A stretch of DNA of 64,000 bases. Source: JAWSUT01 sp033549345. Lineage in GTDB: Bacteria > Bacillota > Dethiobacteria > Dethiobacterales > Dethiobacteraceae. The translations under genes were made by a program, and so were the position numbers. Shown one piece after another: positions 16,501 to 24,936 of this stretch. Location of the stretch: assembly GCA_033549345.1 (NCBI GenBank), contig JAWSUT010000013.1:15266-79265 (forward strand). The letters are read 5' to 3'. The notes under the pieces were generated by a model. That model saw only the letters and a program-made list of their open reading frames with translations. It did not search any database and was not told the DNA's origin. Positions within the stretch are counted from its first letter, which is position 1; each line of letters starts with the position of its first letter.

Positions 16501-17262
16501 ATGAATAATAACCAGGCTTTCGATGTGCAAAACCTAAATCTGTATTACGGCAGTTTTCAGGCACTGAAAAGAGTGAATATGAAAATTCGCCGGCATGAGG
16601 TGACAGCACTGATTGGACCCTCGGGTTGTGGTAAGTCCACATTTTTGAGGACACTAAACAGGCTCAATGATCTCATTGACAGTGTAAAAATCGAAGGGAA
16701 TGTCGCGCTTGATGGTGCAGATATTTACGATAAAAGCTGCGATGTGGTAGCGCTGCGCAAGAAAGTGGGTATGGTTTTCCAAAAGCCCAATCCCTTCCCA
16801 AAAACAATTTATGAAAATGTGGCATACGGGCCGCGAATTCACGGTATCCGGGACAAAAAACGGCTGGATGTCATTGTGGAGAAGAGTTTGCAGGAGGCGG
16901 CTCTTTGGGATGAAGTCAGAGACGATCTAAACCGCTCGGCTTTGCGCCTCTCCGGCGGGCAGCAGCAGCGGCTCTGTATTGCCCGCGTACTGGCAGTTGA
17001 ACCGGACGTGGTACTGATGGATGAACCAACGTCGGCACTGGACCCCATTGCCACCCAGAAAATAGAAGATCTAATTCGACAGTTAAAAAAGAAATTCACC
17101 ATTGTTATTGTTACGCATAATATGCAGCAGGCTGCCCGTGTCTCAGATACTACGGCATTTTTTCTCAACGGAGAAGTGATTGAAATGGGTGATACCGAAT
17201 TAATGTTCACACGTCCGGGCGACCAGCGTACCGAAGACTATATCACTGGTAAGTTTGGCTAA
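16501..17262 (+). CDS. pstB: phosphate ABC transporter ATPase PstB
   Basis: The ATP-hydrolysing subunit that drives phosphate import, peripheral to the membrane. Walker A GPSGCGKSTFLRTLNRLNDL, Q-loop VFQKPNPFPKTIYENVAYG, signature LSGGQQQRLCIARVLA, Walker B VVLMDEPTSALDP and the switch histidine in VTHNMQQAARVSD are all intact. PNPFPKTIYENV is specific to PstB. ATG 16501 follows TAGGAGG. 253 residues, usual for the family. Confidence 0.96.
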   Translation: MNNNQAFDVQNLNLYYGSFQALKRVNMKIRRHEVTALIGPSGCGKSTFLRTLNRLNDLIDSVKIEGNVALDGADIYDKSCDVVALRKKVGMVFQKPNPFPKTIYENVAYGPRIHGIRDKKRLDVIVEKSLQEAALWDEVRDDLNRSALRLSGGQQQRLCIARVLAVEPDVVLMDEPTSALDPIATQKIEDLIRQLKKKFTIVIVTHNMQQAARVSDTTAFFLNGEVIEMGDTELMFTRPGDQRTEDYITGKFG

Positions 17263-17291
17263 AGACAAAAACAGGAAAGGGGAGAGACACG

Positions 17292-17948
17292 ATGCAGCGC
17301 AGTGAGTTTCAGAAATCACTGGAAGGACTTCAGCAGGATATTTTAAAAATGGGCAGCCTGGTAGAGGAAAACATTGCCAGGTCTGTGGAATCACTGGCCC
17401 GGCAGGATATGCAGCTGGCAGAAAAAGTGTTTCTTGTTGAAAAGAACATTGACAAAATGGAGCTGGAAATTGAGGAGACCTGCCTGAGGCTGATTGCCAC
17501 CCAGCAGCCGATGGCAAAGGACTTAAGAAAAATAGCGTCTGCTTTCAAGATTATTACTGATCTTGAACGGATGGGTGACTACTCGGTGGATATTGCCAAA
17601 GTCACCCGGAGAATCGGGGATGATCCGCTAATTAAGCCGCTTATTGATTTACCGCATATGGCACGCATGGTAGAAGATATGGCAAAAAATTCTTTGGATG
17701 CTTATGTTTCCGAAGATATAGAACTGGCAGAAAAGGTGGGCAAAGCGGATGATGATGTGGACGCCCTGCATAAGCAGATATTCAGGGAGCTGTTGGTGTT
17801 AATGATGGAAAATCCGCGCACCATCAGCCAGGCTACGCACCTGCTGTTTGTTAGCCGTTCGCTGGAAAGGATTGCCGATCATGCGACCAATATCAGTGAG
17901 AGTGTCATCTACCTTGTCAGCGGCAGGCGCGTTGATCTAAATGAATAA
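17292..17948 (+). CDS. phoU: phosphate signalling regulator PhoU
   Basis: A cytoplasmic helical protein that links Pst transport to the PhoR sensor and prevents kinase activity when phosphate is plentiful. It consists of two similar three-helix halves, each with an acidic metal-binding motif: EKNIDKMELEIEE...DLERMGDYSVDIAK and ADDDVDALHKQI...SLERIADHATNISE. 218 residues, standard. It lies 29 bases after pstB and 78 bases before phoP, which has its own promoter. Confidence 0.94.
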   Translation: MQRSEFQKSLEGLQQDILKMGSLVEENIARSVESLARQDMQLAEKVFLVEKNIDKMELEIEETCLRLIATQQPMAKDLRKIASAFKIITDLERMGDYSVDIAKVTRRIGDDPLIKPLIDLPHMARMVEDMAKNSLDAYVSEDIELAEKVGKADDDVDALHKQIFRELLVLMMENPRTISQATHLLFVSRSLERIADHATNISESVIYLVSGRRVDLNE

Positions 17949-17971
17949 TATTTCTTGGTTTACACACCGAG

Positions 17972-18000
17972 TTGTCTGTTGGAGTAAATCCAGGTAAAAT
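17972..18000 (+). promoter_or_regulatory. promoter of phoPR
   Basis: TTGTCT (17972-17977), 17-base spacer, TAAAAT (17995-18000), 26 bases before the phoP start. phoPR can thus be expressed apart from pst. No TTAACA boxes are present here. Confidence 0.6.
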
Positions 18001-18026
18001 AGAGTCAGATAAGCGAGGTGGTTTGT

Positions 18027-18734
18027 TTGCCGCTGATACTGGTTGTTGATGACGAAGAATCAATCCTGGAACTGATTACGTTTAACCTGGAGAAAGAAGG
18101 ATTCCGGGTGTCGACCGCTGTAGACGGGCAGGAAGCGTTGCAGAAAGTGGCGGCAAATAAACCGGATCTGATTGTCCTGGACTGGATGCTTCCGGGCATA
18201 GACGGCCTGGAAGTATGCCGCCGTATCCGGAAAGATCCGGCAACGTCGGACATTCCAGTCATTATGCTCACGGCCCGCGGTGAAGAAGTGGATATCATTC
18301 TCGGGTTGGAACTGGGTGCAAACGACTATGTCACAAAACCTTTTTCACCACGCCAGCTGGCGGCGCGTGTCAAAGCGCAGCTGCGGGCGCAGACAACAAA
18401 CTCCCGGCCGGAAAAAGAAAGCTCCGGAGTGGTGAGGCAGGGAACCCTTGTTTTGGATGCCGACCGGTATTTAGTTGAGAAGGACGGAGTTGTGATTGAA
18501 ATGCCTCCTAAAGAATTTGAGCTCCTTCTTTTGCTGGCCTCGAACCCGGGTCGCGTATACCGGCGTGAAGAAATTCTGGATAAAGTATGGGGGTATGATT
18601 ACCCCGCTGATACCCGTACTGTTGATGTGCATATCCGGCATCTGCGCCAGAAACTTGAAGACGACGCCAACCTGCCGCAGCTTTTGCAGACCGTGCGGGG
18701 TGTCGGCTACAGATTCAGGGAGCTGCGCCGATGA
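18027..18734 (+). CDS. phoP: phosphate response regulator PhoP/PhoB
   Basis: An OmpR-type response regulator. The receiver domain (1-120) has DDEES, the phosphorylated aspartate in LIVLDWMLPG, an MLTARG threonine segment and the KPF lysine. The winged-helix domain (about 140-232) has EFELLLLLASNPGRVYRREEILDKVWG and TVDVHIRHLRQKLED...GVGYRF. I start at TTG 18027, five bases after AGGTGG; a GTG at 18018 overlaps that site. The final TGA overlaps the ATG of phoR. Its likely targets are the TTAACA boxes upstream of pstS. Confidence 0.93.
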   Translation: MPLILVVDDEESILELITFNLEKEGFRVSTAVDGQEALQKVAANKPDLIVLDWMLPGIDGLEVCRRIRKDPATSDIPVIMLTARGEEVDIILGLELGANDYVTKPFSPRQLAARVKAQLRAQTTNSRPEKESSGVVRQGTLVLDADRYLVEKDGVVIEMPPKEFELLLLLASNPGRVYRREEILDKVWGYDYPADTRTVDVHIRHLRQKLEDDANLPQLLQTVRGVGYRFRELRR

Positions 18735-20506
18735 AAAGTATCCGAACGAAGCTGTTTGCCACATATGCGGCGCTGCTTATTTTAACCATTGTTGTTCTGG
18801 GAGCCGGATTTACCTGGTTTATCAGAGGGTTTTACATTGATACTCTTCGCGAACGTCTGGCGGAGGAAGCCCGTGTTACCGGAGAACTGCTCAGGCCGTA
18901 TGTAACGACTGCGCCAACGAAGGACCAGATTGCCCGAATTGATGGATTCATCAGTGCACTGGGGGAAAACATCAATGCCCGGATTACACTGGTGGCAACA
19001 GACGGAGTTGTGCTGGGTGATTCGGCTGAAAACGCAGCCCTAATGGACAACCACCTTACCCGGCCGGAAATCCGCGCCGCTGTAGGGGATGCCGCAGGGA
19101 GTGCCATTCGTTATTCCCGCACCGTTAATGAAAATATGCTCTATGTTGCCGTATCTCTGACTGAAAACGGCCAGAATACAGGATATTTGCGCCTGGCCCT
19201 GCCCCTTGCCCGACTAAACTCTGCGCTGCGCCGCGTCCAACTGGGGCTGATGGCGGGGCTCTTTTTGGTGCTGCTTCTGGTCCTTGCCATCAGTTTAAAA
19301 CTCTCCGGCGGCCTAACGCGTCCGCTGGAGCAGATGGCCGAAGTGGCGGAACGGATAGCGGCAGGTGAGCTCAAAAGCCGGATTTATCTGCGAAACAGGG
19401 ATGAAACAGGTACATTGGCCACGGCGATTAACCGGATGGCCGAGTCGCTTGAAGAACAGGTGCGTCATATAACGGAGAGCCGTGATCAGCTGGAATCCGT
19501 ATTGTCTACCATGGTGGAGGGAGTACTTGTTTTTGATGCCGATGGCCGGGCCGTTATGGCCAATCCCGCAGCAGAGCAAATGTTGGGGTTACAAAAAACC
19601 AACTGGCAGGGCAGAAGGGTTCTGGAAATTGTTCGTAACACTGAGCTCCATGAAAAAATTTTAATGACCGGCCGGGACAGGGTATTTCTTGAACATGAGA
19701 TTATCACCGGCTTTCCGGACAAAAAGGTACTCATGGTCACCCTTGTCCCTGTCAGTCCCGCCGTATCGGAAGTAAGAGGTGTGCTGGCTGTCTTTCATGA
19801 TGTAACCAGGCTAAGGACTCTGGAAGCAATGAGAGCTGATTTTGCTGCCAATGTTTCCCATGAACTGCGCACACCACTGACGGCGATTCAGGGCTTTGCT
19901 GAAACGCTGCTTGACGGTGCATATAAAGAAGAGGAGTCAGCCAGACGCTTTGCAGAAATTATTCACCGTGAAGCAAAGCGGCTAAACAGTCTTATTGAAG
20001 ATGTTTTGAAATTATCTCAGATTGAGAGCGGCAAAACCACCATAAATCTGCAGCCGGTGGAGGTGGAAATGCTGGTGGCTGATGTGATGGAAAGAATCGG
20101 CGACAGGACAAAGGGGCATAAAGTTAAAATCAAAACGGCCCAAATGCTGCCGCCTGTTTTAGGAGACAGAGGCCTTCTCGGGCAGGCTTTATACAATTTG
20201 GTGGAAAACGCCGCAAAATATACACACCAGGGGGGCACCATCACAGTTCTTGCCGACAACAGCGACGGCTATATCCGTCTGAGTGTGTCAGACAACGGAA
20301 TCGGAATCCCGGACGAAGCAAAAGAAAGAATTTTTGAGCGCTTTTACCGCGTTGAGCGGGCCCGTTCACGCCGTTTGGGCGGCACAGGCCTCGGACTGGC
20401 CATTGTCAAACACATTGTCGAGGCACACCGGGGAAAGCTGGAGCTGGAGAGTGAAGAGGGAAAAGGGACCCGTGTCAGCATGTATCTCCCCATCGCCGAT
20501 TTATGA
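18731..20506 (+). CDS. phoR: phosphate sensor histidine kinase PhoR
   Basis: A 591-residue membrane kinase that phosphorylates PhoP. Order of domains: membrane helix (about 8-30), extracytoplasmic PAS-like domain, second helix (LGLMAGLFLVLLLVLAISLKL), HAMP, PAS, the HisKA dimerisation domain with the phosphorylated His377 in NVSHELRTPLTAIQGFAETLL, and the ATPase domain with NLVENAAKYT, DNGIGIPDEAKERIFERFYRV and GGTGLGLAIVKHIVEAH. Begins in an ATGA overlap with phoP. The extracellular domain is the long type seen in Bacillus PhoR. Confidence 0.94.
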   Translation: MKSIRTKLFATYAALLILTIVVLGAGFTWFIRGFYIDTLRERLAEEARVTGELLRPYVTTAPTKDQIARIDGFISALGENINARITLVATDGVVLGDSAENAALMDNHLTRPEIRAAVGDAAGSAIRYSRTVNENMLYVAVSLTENGQNTGYLRLALPLARLNSALRRVQLGLMAGLFLVLLLVLAISLKLSGGLTRPLEQMAEVAERIAAGELKSRIYLRNRDETGTLATAINRMAESLEEQVRHITESRDQLESVLSTMVEGVLVFDADGRAVMANPAAEQMLGLQKTNWQGRRVLEIVRNTELHEKILMTGRDRVFLEHEIITGFPDKKVLMVTLVPVSPAVSEVRGVLAVFHDVTRLRTLEAMRADFAANVSHELRTPLTAIQGFAETLLDGAYKEEESARRFAEIIHREAKRLNSLIEDVLKLSQIESGKTTINLQPVEVEMLVADVMERIGDRTKGHKVKIKTAQMLPPVLGDRGLLGQALYNLVENAAKYTHQGGTITVLADNSDGYIRLSVSDNGIGIPDEAKERIFERFYRVERARSRRLGGTGLGLAIVKHIVEAHRGKLELESEEGKGTRVSMYLPIADL

Positions 20507-20564
20507 AATCAGATATTGCACAATGAAAATTCCACAATGCGAAAGTGAATTCCAAAAAAAGTTC

Positions 20565-20593
20565 TTGCAATTCCCCCGGCTGGGCTTTATAAT
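20565..20593 (+). promoter_or_regulatory. strong sigma-A promoter of the ANTAR gene
   Basis: TTGCAA (20565-20570), 17-base spacer, perfect TATAAT (20588-20593). It leads into the hairpin leader at 20614-20686. Confidence 0.8.
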
Positions 20594-20613
20594 AAAGTCA
20601 AGTAAATTAAACA

Positions 20614-20686
20614 GGTACAACGATGTACCAGGCAGCGGCGCCATTTTCAGGGGATTTCTCTGTATACAGGCGTCATTTATTTTTTT
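20614..20686 (+). promoter_or_regulatory. two-hairpin ANTAR target and terminator ahead of the ANTAR gene
   Basis: P1: GGTAC-AACGAT-GTACC (20614-20629). P2: GGC-AGCGGC-GCC (20631-20642). Both have six-base loops with A at position 1 and G at position 4, the known ANTAR recognition pattern. P2 shares bases 20637-20642 with the left arm of a terminator whose right arm is GGCGTC at 20669-20674, followed by a T-rich tract. Binding of the ANTAR dimer would hold P2 and block the terminator. The P2 stem is only three pairs. Confidence 0.65.
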
Positions 20687-20702
20687 AGGGGGGGGGTTGC
20701 CT

Positions 20703-21263
20703 ATGAGTGGCATACGGATTGTAGTTAGTGCCGGGTCCAGCGGTATACGTAATAAAATTAGCTCTGTACTTGCCACGGCAGGCAATCTGATTATCGGAGA
20801 GACGGACAACGGCCCGGGCGCACTCCGGCTTATCCAGTCGCTGCAACCAGATGTGGCAATAATTGATATTGATTCATCGCAGGGCATGTCGGCGGCCAAG
20901 ATGCTGGAAGAAGACGGCCAAATTGGCCTGGTGCTGATTGGGACGCATCCGCGCAGGGAACACAATGCACCTGTTGTTTCCGGGCAGATTCAAAAACCTG
21001 TTCATGATGCGGCACTACTCACCGCGGTAGACTTTGCCGCCGCCGGCCAGACACGGCTGCGTAAAATGGCGGACGAACTGGCAAAGCTAAAAGATACACT
21101 GGAGACCAGAAAGCTGGTGGAAAAAGCGAAGGGAATCCTGATGGATACCCTGTCAATCGGAGAAGCCGAGGCGTATAAGCGGATTCAGCAACAGAGTATG
21201 AATAAACGGGTGGCACTGCGGAGAATTGCGGAAGCAATTATTACCGCTCATGAATTCAGATAA
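20703..21263 (+). CDS. ANTAR-domain antitermination regulator
   Basis: A 186-residue protein: an N-terminal receiver-like domain (1-115) with the DID segment at the usual phosphorylation-site strand, then a coiled coil and a C-terminal ANTAR domain (RKLVEKAKGILMDTLSIGEAEAYKRIQQQSMNKRVALRRIAEAII). ANTAR proteins bind paired hexaloop hairpins in nascent RNA and prevent termination. The receiver lacks several conserved acidic and lysine residues, so control may not be by phosphorylation. Start ATG 20703 follows an unusual run of nine G; the open frame extends back into phoR but that part is not coding. It lies directly upstream of glnA, so a nitrogen role is likely. Confidence 0.88.
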   Translation: MSGIRIVVSAGSSGIRNKISSVLATAGNLIIGETDNGPGALRLIQSLQPDVAIIDIDSSQGMSAAKMLEEDGQIGLVLIGTHPRREHNAPVVSGQIQKPVHDAALLTAVDFAAAGQTRLRKMADELAKLKDTLETRKLVEKAKGILMDTLSIGEAEAYKRIQQQSMNKRVALRRIAEAIITAHEFR

Positions 21264-21269
21264 CCAAAA

Positions 21270-21336
21270 AGATAACTGAATATTTATTGTGGGCAATGGC
21301 GCCCCGGGGAGCTACCTTTCACCCCAGGGGTGTTTT
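21270..21336 (+). promoter_or_regulatory. two-hairpin ANTAR target and terminator in the glnA leader
   Basis: P1: AGATA-ACTGAA-TATTT (21270-21285, one G-U pair). P2: GGGC-AATGGC-GCCC (21291-21304). Both loops are six bases with A1 and G4. The right arm of P2 overlaps the left arm of a terminator formed by CCCCGGGG (21302-21309) and CCCCAGGGG (21322-21330), followed by TGTTTTTT. The two structures exclude each other, as in known ANTAR switches. Confidence 0.75.
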
Positions 21337-21379
21337 TTGTTTTTTGGTAAAAAATATATGTAAGGAGTTGACAGTAACA

Positions 21380-22708
21380 ATGACGATGACCAAGCAGGAT
21401 GTAATCAGTAAGGCTAAAGAGGCCAATGTCAAGTTCATCCGCCTCCAGTTTACAGATATCTTCGGGGTGCTAAAGAATGTTGCTATCCCTGTTGAACAAC
21501 TGGAAAAAGCGCTGGACGGGGAGTTAATGTTTGACGGCTCATCGATTGACGGATTTGTGCGGATTGAAGAGTCGGACCAATACCTGAGACCGGATCCAAA
21601 CACATTTACGGTGTTTCCGTGGCGTCCCCGTGACGGCAGTGTGGCCCGCTTAATCTGTGATGTGTATACTCCTGACGGTGAGCCGTTTGCCGGGTGCCCC
21701 CGCTGCACACTGCAGAAGGTACTGGAAGAGGCAAAAGATATGGGCTACACATTAAATGCGGGCCCGGAAGCGGAATTTTTCCTCTTCCACACAGATGAAA
21801 ACGGCCGTCCGACAACAACAACACACGATCTGGGTGGGTACTTCGACCTTTCACCGGTAGACCTTGGCGAAAATGCCCGGCGTGATATGGTGATGACGCT
21901 GCAGGAAATGGGATTTGAAATTGAGGCATCTCACCATGAAGTGGCTGAAGGTCAGCATGAAATTGACTTTAAATATGACGAAGCACTGGCTACCGCCGAC
22001 AAACTGGTGACGTTTAAGTTTGTTGTTCGCAGCATCGCCCAGCGCCACGGTCTGCATGCATCATTTATGCCTAAACCCATTTTTGGTATTAACGGTTCGG
22101 GGATGCATACGCATCAGTCTCTCTTTAAAAATGGGGAGAACATCTTCTATGATCCCAAAGACCCCAAACAGTTAAGTGAAACCGCTTATCACTATATCGG
22201 TGGGCTCCTTAAGCATGCTCCCGCATTTACAGCCATTACTAACCCCACCGTAAATTCGTATAAGCGTCTTGTCCCCGGTTATGAAGCGCCGGTATACCTG
22301 GCCTGGTCGGAAAAGAACCGTTCTCCCCTGATTCGGATTCCTGCCCGCCGCGGCGTCGGTACACGGGTGGAAGTTCGTTCCCCGGATCCCTCTGCCAACC
22401 CCTACCTGGCGCTGGCAGTTATGCTTAAAGCCGGGCTGGACGGAATTAAGAACAAAATTCAGGCTCCTGCAGCCGTTGATAGGAACATCTATCAACTGAC
22501 TGAGGTTGAACGCAAAGAAATGGGTATCGGCAGCCTTCCCGGCTCACTGCAAGATGCTCTGAGGGAACTGGAAAATAACGTTGTTATACAGGAAGCGCTG
22601 GGTCAGCATACCTTTGAACGCTTTATCGAGGCTAAGCGCATAGAATTCCAAAGCTATAAAATGGCTGTCCACCAGTGGGAACTCGATCATTACCTTGCAA
22701 AAGTATAA
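21380..22708 (+). CDS. glnA: glutamine synthetase, type I
   Basis: Makes glutamine from glutamate and ammonia with ATP, the entry point for nitrogen. 443 residues, the length of the GSI-alpha class, which lacks the 25-residue insert and adenylylation site of GSI-beta. Motifs: MFDGSSIDGFVRIEESDQYLRPD, NAGPEAEFFLF, the ATP loop KPIFGINGSGMHTHQSLF, and NRSPLIRIPARRGVGTRVEVRSPD. I start at ATG 21380, 12 bases after AAGGAG; the open frame extends upstream over the terminator. Expression is likely controlled by the ANTAR leader, not by GlnR-type repression, for which I see no operator. Confidence 0.95.
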   Translation: MTMTKQDVISKAKEANVKFIRLQFTDIFGVLKNVAIPVEQLEKALDGELMFDGSSIDGFVRIEESDQYLRPDPNTFTVFPWRPRDGSVARLICDVYTPDGEPFAGCPRCTLQKVLEEAKDMGYTLNAGPEAEFFLFHTDENGRPTTTTHDLGGYFDLSPVDLGENARRDMVMTLQEMGFEIEASHHEVAEGQHEIDFKYDEALATADKLVTFKFVVRSIAQRHGLHASFMPKPIFGINGSGMHTHQSLFKNGENIFYDPKDPKQLSETAYHYIGGLLKHAPAFTAITNPTVNSYKRLVPGYEAPVYLAWSEKNRSPLIRIPARRGVGTRVEVRSPDPSANPYLALAVMLKAGLDGIKNKIQAPAAVDRNIYQLTEVERKEMGIGSLPGSLQDALRELENNVVIQEALGQHTFERFIEAKRIEFQSYKMAVHQWELDHYLAKV

Positions 22709-22733
22709 CGTTTACCACAGAACAACGATGAAC

Positions 22734-22799
22734 GGACATTGAGGTCCTCCCGGCGAAGGAGCAGGAAAGTCTTGCACTTTCCATCCTTCGCCTTTTTTT
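22734..22799 (+). promoter_or_regulatory. ANTAR-type hairpin and terminator ahead of the first PII gene
   Basis: GGAC-ATTGAG-GTCC (22734-22747), a hexaloop with A1 and G4, sits five bases before a strong terminator: GGCGAAGGA (22752-22760), inner stem GGAAAG/CTTTCC, TCCTTCGCC (22784-22792) and seven T. An overlapping alternative hairpin CGATG-AACGGA-CATTG (22726-22741) also has an A1/G4 loop. A convincing second hairpin was not found. Confidence 0.55.
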
Positions 22800-22835
22800 C
22801 TTTTTAGATTAGCCGGAGACAAAGGAGGTGGGAGC

Positions 22836-23174
22836 ATGAAAAAGATAACCTGCATCATCCGGCCGGGCCGATTTGAAGCAGTGAAGGAAAGGCTGGGCCG
22901 GGACGGTATTAATGGGATGACTGCCACCCATGTGACCGGCTGCGGCCTGCAAAAAGGAAGTACTGCGCAGTATCGTGGCACTTTGTATGAAGTGAACTTA
23001 CTGCCTAAGGTCAAGCTTGAACTAGTGGTAGCGGAAGATATGGTTGAAGGAATTGTTGATGCCATTCTTGCCGAGGCAAAAACAGGAGAAATCGGCGACG
23101 GTAAAATTTTTATCACCCCGGTTGAAGATGTAATTCGTATCCGAACTGGTGAACGGGGTACAGATGCGCTCTGA
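22836..23174 (+). CDS. nitrogen regulatory protein PII (first copy)
   Basis: A 112-residue trimeric signal protein that binds ATP/ADP and 2-oxoglutarate and controls ammonium uptake or glutamine synthetase. The T-loop reads GLQKGSTAQYRGTLYEVNLLPKVKLE, with Tyr51 at the classical uridylylation position. The B- and C-loops TGEIGDGKIFI and IRTGERG are intact. It lies between glnA and amtB, with ANTAR-type attenuators on both sides. The second copy at 24556 is very similar, so this is a recent duplication around amtB. ATG follows AAAGGAGGTG. Confidence 0.94.
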   Translation: MKKITCIIRPGRFEAVKERLGRDGINGMTATHVTGCGLQKGSTAQYRGTLYEVNLLPKVKLELVVAEDMVEGIVDAILAEAKTGEIGDGKIFITPVEDVIRIRTGERGTDAL

Positions 23175-23190
23175 CAGAAATAATGAAGAC

Positions 23191-23254
23191 GGACATGGGT
23201 GTCCTCCCTGGCGAAGGTGTTTAAGCCGATACGGCTTTTCCCTTCGCCTTTTTT
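23191..23254 (+). promoter_or_regulatory. ANTAR-type hairpin and terminator ahead of amtB
   Basis: GGAC-ATGGGT-GTCC (23191-23204), again with A1 and G4 in a hexaloop, followed after five bases by a terminator: GGCGAAGG (23210-23217), inner stem AAGCCG/CGGCTT, CCTTCGCC (23241-23248) and six T. Hairpin, spacing and terminator arms match the leader at 22734-22799. Confidence 0.6.
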
Positions 23255-23289
23255 ATTAACTAAATCCATTATACGAGGAGGAGTAAAGA

Positions 23290-24537
23290 ATGAACGAACT
23301 TGCAGTAGCTATTAACACAATGTGGGTTTTGCTGGCAGCATTTTTGGTCTTTTTCATGCAGGCAGGCTTTGCCATGGTAGAGGCCGGTTTCACGCGGGCC
23401 AAAAATGCGGGTAACATCATTATGAAGAATATGATGGACTTTGCCTGTGGTAGTATTATTTACTGGGCAGTGGGTTTTGCATTTATGTTCGGTGTAACAA
23501 AAGGCGGATTCATCGGGGTTAGCGGTTTCTTTGTGGCAGACACATTTGAGCATTTGGGACTGGATATTCCCATCACCGCATTCCTCATTTTCCAGACGGT
23601 GTTTGCTGCAACGGCGGCGACAATTGTCTCGGGAGCAATGGCCGAACGGACTAAGTTTATTTCGTATCTGATGTACTCAGTGGTAATCAGTGCGGTAATC
23701 TACCCTGTTGTCGGGCATTGGGGCTGGGGCGGCGGCTGGCTTAGCGAGATAGGCTTTATTGATTTTGCCGGTTCCACCATTGTTCACTCCGTAGGGGGGT
23801 GGGCCGCTTTGGTCGGCGCGGCCGTACTGGGACCGCGAATCGGTAAGTTCGGCAGCGACGGTAAAGCAAACGCAATTCCGGGACATAACATTACACTGGG
23901 TGCACTTGGTGTGTTTATTCTCTGGTTTGGCTGGTTTGGCTTTAACCCGGGCAGTACGATTTCCGGACTTGATCTGTCCATTGCCCATATCGCCGTCACC
24001 ACCAACCTTTCCGCTGCCGCCGGAGCACTACTGGCAATGAGTTTTTCCTGGGTACGCTATGGGAAGCCTGATGTCAGTCTGACATTAAACGGTGCGCTGG
24101 CCGGCCTGGTGGGGATCACCGCCGGTACAGCCGCTGTGGACTTTGTGGGCGCGCTGCTGATTGGAGCCGGTGCCGGAGTCCTGATTATCCTGGCCGTTGA
24201 ATTTATTGAGAAAGTACTCCATGTGGATGACCCTGTGGGTGCAGTAGCGGTACACGGCGTCTGCGGTGCGTATGGCACCGTGATGGTTGGCCTGTTTGCC
24301 ACAGACGGCGGCTTGTTTTACGGCGGCGGTACAGCACTCTTGGGTGTGCAGGCTCTGGGCGTACTGGCAGTGGCTGCCTGGACCATGTCAACAGCATATA
24401 TCCTGTTTAAGCTGATCAGTGTGACCGTTGGCCTGCGTGTAAACGCCACAGAAGAAGAAGAGGGCCTGGATGCGGGAGAGCACGGGATGGAAGCCTATGC
24501 CGACTTTGCCAAGCGCAATGTCCCCCAGGTTCACTAA
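23290..24537 (+). CDS. amtB: ammonium transporter Amt
   Basis: A trimeric membrane channel for ammonium, 415 residues and eleven predicted helices. MQAGFAMVEAGFTRAKNAGNI opens the protein. The two pore histidines are in IVHSVGGWAALVGA and AVHGVCGAYGTV. GWFGFNPGST is also typical. Flanked on both sides by PII genes, whose products usually plug the channel when nitrogen is sufficient. It has its own attenuator-type leader and is followed 18 bases later by the second PII gene. ATG follows ACGAGGAGG. Confidence 0.96.
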   Translation: MNELAVAINTMWVLLAAFLVFFMQAGFAMVEAGFTRAKNAGNIIMKNMMDFACGSIIYWAVGFAFMFGVTKGGFIGVSGFFVADTFEHLGLDIPITAFLIFQTVFAATAATIVSGAMAERTKFISYLMYSVVISAVIYPVVGHWGWGGGWLSEIGFIDFAGSTIVHSVGGWAALVGAAVLGPRIGKFGSDGKANAIPGHNITLGALGVFILWFGWFGFNPGSTISGLDLSIAHIAVTTNLSAAAGALLAMSFSWVRYGKPDVSLTLNGALAGLVGITAGTAAVDFVGALLIGAGAGVLIILAVEFIEKVLHVDDPVGAVAVHGVCGAYGTVMVGLFATDGGLFYGGGTALLGVQALGVLAVAAWTMSTAYILFKLISVTVGLRVNATEEEEGLDAGEHGMEAYADFAKRNVPQVH

Positions 24538-24555
24538 AAGGGAGGAGGCAAATAT

Positions 24556-24894
24556 ATGAAAAAAATAACCTGTATTATTCGGCCGGCAAAGCTGGAAGCG
24601 GTGAAAGAGCGGCTGGGACGCGATGGTATTTGTGGCATGACTGTGACCCATGTAACCGGATGCGGCCTGCAAAAAGGGAGCACCGCGCAGTATCGGGGAA
24701 ACCTTTATGAAGTAAATTTGCTACCAAAGGTTAAAATTGAACTTGTTGTGGCAGATGAGATGACAGAAAAAATCATCGCATCGGTTTCTGCGGAAGCAAA
24801 AACCGGTGAAATCGGTGATGGTAAAATCTTTATCTCACCGGTGGAGGAAACGATTCGCATCCGTACCGGTGAAAGAGGCAGCACAGCTGTATAG
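24556..24894 (+). CDS. nitrogen regulatory protein PII (second copy)
   Basis: A 112-residue PII protein nearly identical in layout to the copy at 22836. The T-loop GLQKGSTAQYRGNLYEVNLLPKVKIE keeps Tyr51, and TGEIGDGKIFI and IRTGERG are intact. Because it follows amtB by 18 bases without its own leader, it is the likely GlnK that gates AmtB. Differences from the first copy are mostly conservative and fall around residues 58-77. ATG follows GGGAGGAGG. A bidirectional terminator follows directly. Confidence 0.94.
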   Translation: MKKITCIIRPAKLEAVKERLGRDGICGMTVTHVTGCGLQKGSTAQYRGNLYEVNLLPKVKIELVVADEMTEKIIASVSAEAKTGEIGDGKIFISPVEETIRIRTGERGSTAV

Positions 24895-24936
24895 CAAAAA
24901 AAGAGCAAACCCCCGGGAGGTTTGCTCTTTTTTTTA
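24893..24936. terminator. bidirectional terminator between the PII and rubredoxin genes
   Basis: AGAGCAAACC (24902-24911) and GGTTTGCTCT (24919-24928), with an A run on the left and a T run on the right. It serves both convergent genes. Confidence 0.85.

Noticed and set aside
22744..22760. A second A1/G4 hexaloop hairpin after the first in the PII leader
   Set aside because: The CTCC/GGAG pairing leaves a seven-base loop without the A1/G4 pattern, so I do not claim the full two-hairpin form there or before amtB.
23181..23191. TAATGAAGAC before amtB as a further copy of the palindromic repeat
   Set aside because: Only the first ten bases agree; the GGGGACAGG centre and the second arm are absent. 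It is part of the ANTAR-type leader.
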